Assembly (NCBI RefSeq): GCF_000960975.1
Contig: NZ_CP010803.1
Coordinates: 4,247,818 to 4,311,817, forward strand
Reading direction: 5' to 3'
Source: Martelella endophytica
Lineage (GTDB): Bacteria; Pseudomonadota; Alphaproteobacteria; Rhizobiales; Rhizobiaceae
DNA: 64,000 nucleotides
Within the stretch, counting starts at the first letter, position 1, and each line of letters starts with the position of its first letter. Position numbers and translations under genes: made by a program. Below the pieces are notes generated by a model that worked only from the letters and a program-made list of their open reading frames with translations, ran no database searches and was not told the origin of the DNA. Positions 62,245-64,000 of this stretch are shown here, piece after piece.

Positions 62245-62763
62245 TCAAGCGGCTTCGTCCTTCGTGGCGTAGGCGTTGAGCACGCGCGCAAGCTGGCTTG
62301 CGGGTGCCGAAGCAATCGTCGCGATGCGGGTAGCCGGGGTCTGGATCATACCAACCAGCTTCGCACGCAGCTCGTCCAGCGAAGGCATCGTCGCAAGCGA
62401 CTTGACACCATCAGCATCGAGCACGGTTGCCCCCATGGCGCCGCCGATGACAACGAGCTTGTCGTTGCCCTTGGCGAAATCCATGACGACCTTCGGAGCC
62501 GTCACCGGGTCATCGCAATAAGCGATGAGCGTCTGACCTGTGAACAGGTCAGCCATTCCCTCGGACTCCGTACCCTGAAGGGCAATCCTGGCCAGGCGGT
62601 TCTTCGCGACTTTGACAGTGCCGCCCGCAGCGCGCATCTTCGAACGGAAGTCGTTCATCTGCGCAACGGTGACACCGGCATAGTGGGCCACGACAACCGA
62701 ACCGGAAGCCTTGAAGACTTCGTTCAGTTCCGTGACGAATTCGCGTTTTTCCGCTCTTTCCAC
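62245..62763 (-). CDS. rplJ: 50S ribosomal protein L10
   Basis: A 172-residue L10, anchor of the L7/L12 stalk, starting at GTG ([10 protein letters not shown]) seven bases after GGAG. Conserved [21 protein letters not shown] and [11 protein letters not shown]. In many bacteria L10 represses its own mRNA through the leader. Confidence 0.98.
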   Translation of the reverse strand: MERAEKREFVTELNEVFKASGSVVVAHYAGVTVAQMNDFRSKMRAAGGTVKVAKNRLARIALQGTESEGMADLFTGQTLIAYCDDPVTAPKVVMDFAKGNDKLVVIGGAMGATVLDADGVKSLATMPSLDELRAKLVGMIQTPATRIATIASAPASQLARVLNAYATKDEAA

Positions 62764-63125
62764 TGCCTATCTCCAGTTGACAGGACCATTATCGGACCTG
62801 CCGGTTTGCCTTTGCCGCATGGGGCTTCTTGTTTTTATCCAAGATCCCAAGCGACGCTCGAGGATCCTGCCCCCTTTGGCGCGCGATTTCTCAAGCGCCT
62901 AGGCACAACCAGGTTCGAACCAAACTTTTCCGCCAAAGGGCTTGGGGCCAGAGCCGCCGCACCGTACGGTAAAAATTGGGTCTCACCCGTCTCATGCAGG
63001 CAATGAATTAAGGTTGCCCACCTGCAATCTCGGACAGGAAACCGGAATTTTCATTCCGGATTTTTCCGGGCCCTGGAGCCCGGAAACTTGTTACCGGAAG
63101 CAGAAGCTTCCGGAGAATTCGTGGC
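62764..63125 (-). promoter_or_regulatory. rplA-rplJ intergenic region: three CCGGAA hairpins and a putative L10 leader
   Basis: Downstream of rplA come three stems in a row: CCGGAAGC/GCTTCCGG (63094-63113), TTTCCGGGC/GCCCGGAAA (63063-63086) and CCGGAAT/ATTCCGG (63042-63059). The half next to rplJ (about 62764-62880) has GGCAAAGGC and near-complementary CAGGTCC/GGTCCTG segments that could fold into an L10-binding leader. No promoter is confidently seen. Confidence 0.5.
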
Positions 63126-63821
63126 TTACGCGCCGACCGACGAGAAGTCGATCTTGACGCCCGGGCCCATCGTCGAGGACAGCGCAACGCGCTTGACGTA
63201 GTTGCCCTTGGCGCCTGCCGGCTTTGCCTTGACGACAGCGTCGGCAAAGGCGCGGATGTTTTCTTCCAGCGCATTGACGTCGAACGAGGCCTTGCCAACG
63301 CCAGCGTGAACGATACCGGCCTTCTCGACGCGGAACTCGACAGCGCCGCCCTTGGAAGCTTCAACAGCCGCCTTGACGTCCATCGTGACCGTTCCGACCT
63401 TCGGGTTCGGCATCATGCCGCGCGGGCCGAGCACCTTGCCGAGACGACCGACGAGCGGCATCATGTCCGGCGTGGCGATGCAGCGATCGAAATCGATCGT
63501 GCCGCCCTGAACGGTTTCGACCAGGTCTTCCGCACCGACGATGTCCGCGCCGGCTTCCTTGGCTTCATCAGCCTTGGCGCCGCGGGCGAAAACGGCAACG
63601 CGCACGGTACGGCCCGTGCCGTTCGGCAGGTTGACCACGCCGCGGACCATCTGGTCTGCATGACGCGGGTCGACACCGAGGTTCATCGCAACTTCGATGG
63701 TCTCGTCGAACTTGGCGGTGGCGCGCTCCTTGACGAGCTGCACGGCTTCGGAAAGCGAGTACAGCTTGTTGGCGTCGATGCCTTCGCGGTTCTTCTGGAT
63801 ACGCTTTGCAATCTTGGTCAT
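63126..63821 (-). CDS. rplA: 50S ribosomal protein L1
   Basis: A 231-residue L1 with [14 protein letters not shown] at the start and the diagnostic [15 protein letters not shown] near 127-141. The start is the ATG after the rplK stop; a TTG three codons earlier is not favoured. Separated from rplJ by 362 bases. Confidence 0.98.
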   Translation of the reverse strand: MTKIAKRIQKNREGIDANKLYSLSEAVQLVKERATAKFDETIEVAMNLGVDPRHADQMVRGVVNLPNGTGRTVRVAVFARGAKADEAKEAGADIVGAEDLVETVQGGTIDFDRCIATPDMMPLVGRLGKVLGPRGMMPNPKVGTVTMDVKAAVEASKGGAVEFRVEKAGIVHAGVGKASFDVNALEENIRAFADAVVKAKPAGAKGNYVKRVALSSTMGPGVKIDFSSVGA

Positions 63822-63826
63822 GGCAA

Positions 63827-64000
63827 TCAACCCGTCACTTCCAGGCCCATGGCGCGGGCGGAGCCCTCGACCATGCGCATTGCGCCTTCGATATCGGCGG
63901 CATTGAGGTCGCTCATCTTCGCTTCGGCGATCTTGCGGACCTGCTCGGCGGAGATGGAACCGGCTGCGGCCTTGCCCGGCGTCTTGGAGCCAGACTTGAT
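63827..64000 (-). CDS. rplK: 50S ribosomal protein L11, C-terminal part (cut by window edge)
   Basis: Only the last 57 codons are in the window. They contain the rRNA-binding C-terminal domain: [10 protein letters not shown], the helix [18 protein letters not shown], and the end [17 protein letters not shown]. The upstream half lies beyond position 64000. Its stop is five bases before the rplA start. Confidence 0.95.
   Translation of the reverse strand: MKSGSKTPGKAAAGSISAEQVRKIAEAKMSDLNAADIEGAMRMVEGSARAMGLEVTG

Noticed and set aside
62905..62925. GGTTCGAACC-like sequence resembling a tRNA T-arm
   Set aside because: No acceptor stem, anticodon or D-arm can be folded around it on either strand. 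It is a simple palindrome.

Overview
This window is a chromosomal segment of an alphaproteobacterium, almost certainly a member of the Rhizobiaceae (Rhizobium/Shinella/Ensifer/Agrobacterium type; genus not resolved from sequence alone). The reasons are uniformly high GC, an RpoB of 1380 residues and RpoC of about 1402, a GTG-initiated rpsM, a secY-adk-rpsM gene order, and a divergent LysR/mmsA pair, thiMED salvage operon and other genes typical of rhizobia. No rRNA, tRNA, CRISPR array or prophage was seen.

Layout. 1-29.3 kb is a mosaic of short metabolic units on both strands: wrbA, a CinA/MoaB-domain protein, a tandem universal stress protein, gpt, a Do-type periplasmic protease followed by rarA, a Tat-exported sulfatase-superfamily enzyme, an LprI-like protein, ilvD, a periplasmic redox cluster (PepSY protein, cytochrome b561, membrane-bound LuxR-type regulator, msrP, msrQ), a DoxX protein, a small YciI/P-loop-kinase/phosphatase cluster, LysR/mmsA, two orphan genes, a TPP-riboswitch-controlled thiM-thiE-thiD operon, two c-type cytochromes, a GNAT acetyltransferase, a MerR/CDF metal-efflux pair with a textbook MerR operator, a lysine-2,3-aminomutase-like radical SAM protein and a Gfo/Idh/MocA oxidoreductase.

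29.4-64 kb is the ribosomal protein/RNA polymerase supercluster, all on the minus strand. In transcription order (right to left) it reads rplK (partial)-rplA-rplJ-rplL-rpoB-rpoC, then an interruption, then rpsL-rpsG-fusA-tuf, rpsJ-rplC-rplD-rplW-rplB-rpsS-rplV-rpsC-rplP-rpmC-rpsQ, rplN-rplX-rplE-rpsN-rpsH-rplF-rplR-rpsE-rpmD-rplO, secY-adk, rpsM-rpsK-rpoA-rplQ. The long gaps fall at the classical operon boundaries (beta/str, S10/spc, spc/secY, adk/alpha) and contain visible promoters, terminators or strong hairpins.

The rpoC-rpsL interval (about 49.1-53.0 kb) is the accessory part of the cluster. It holds an ABC-F ATPase with its own strong promoter, a DUF1906 glycoside-hydrolase-like protein, a small orphan, a frameshifted IS5-family transposase remnant that I identified by reading across frames, and a very AT-rich 110-codon orphan gene. 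The AT-rich gene beside the IS scar and the membrane-tethered LuxR/cytochrome b/MsrPQ redox neighbourhood are the two places most worth a second look.
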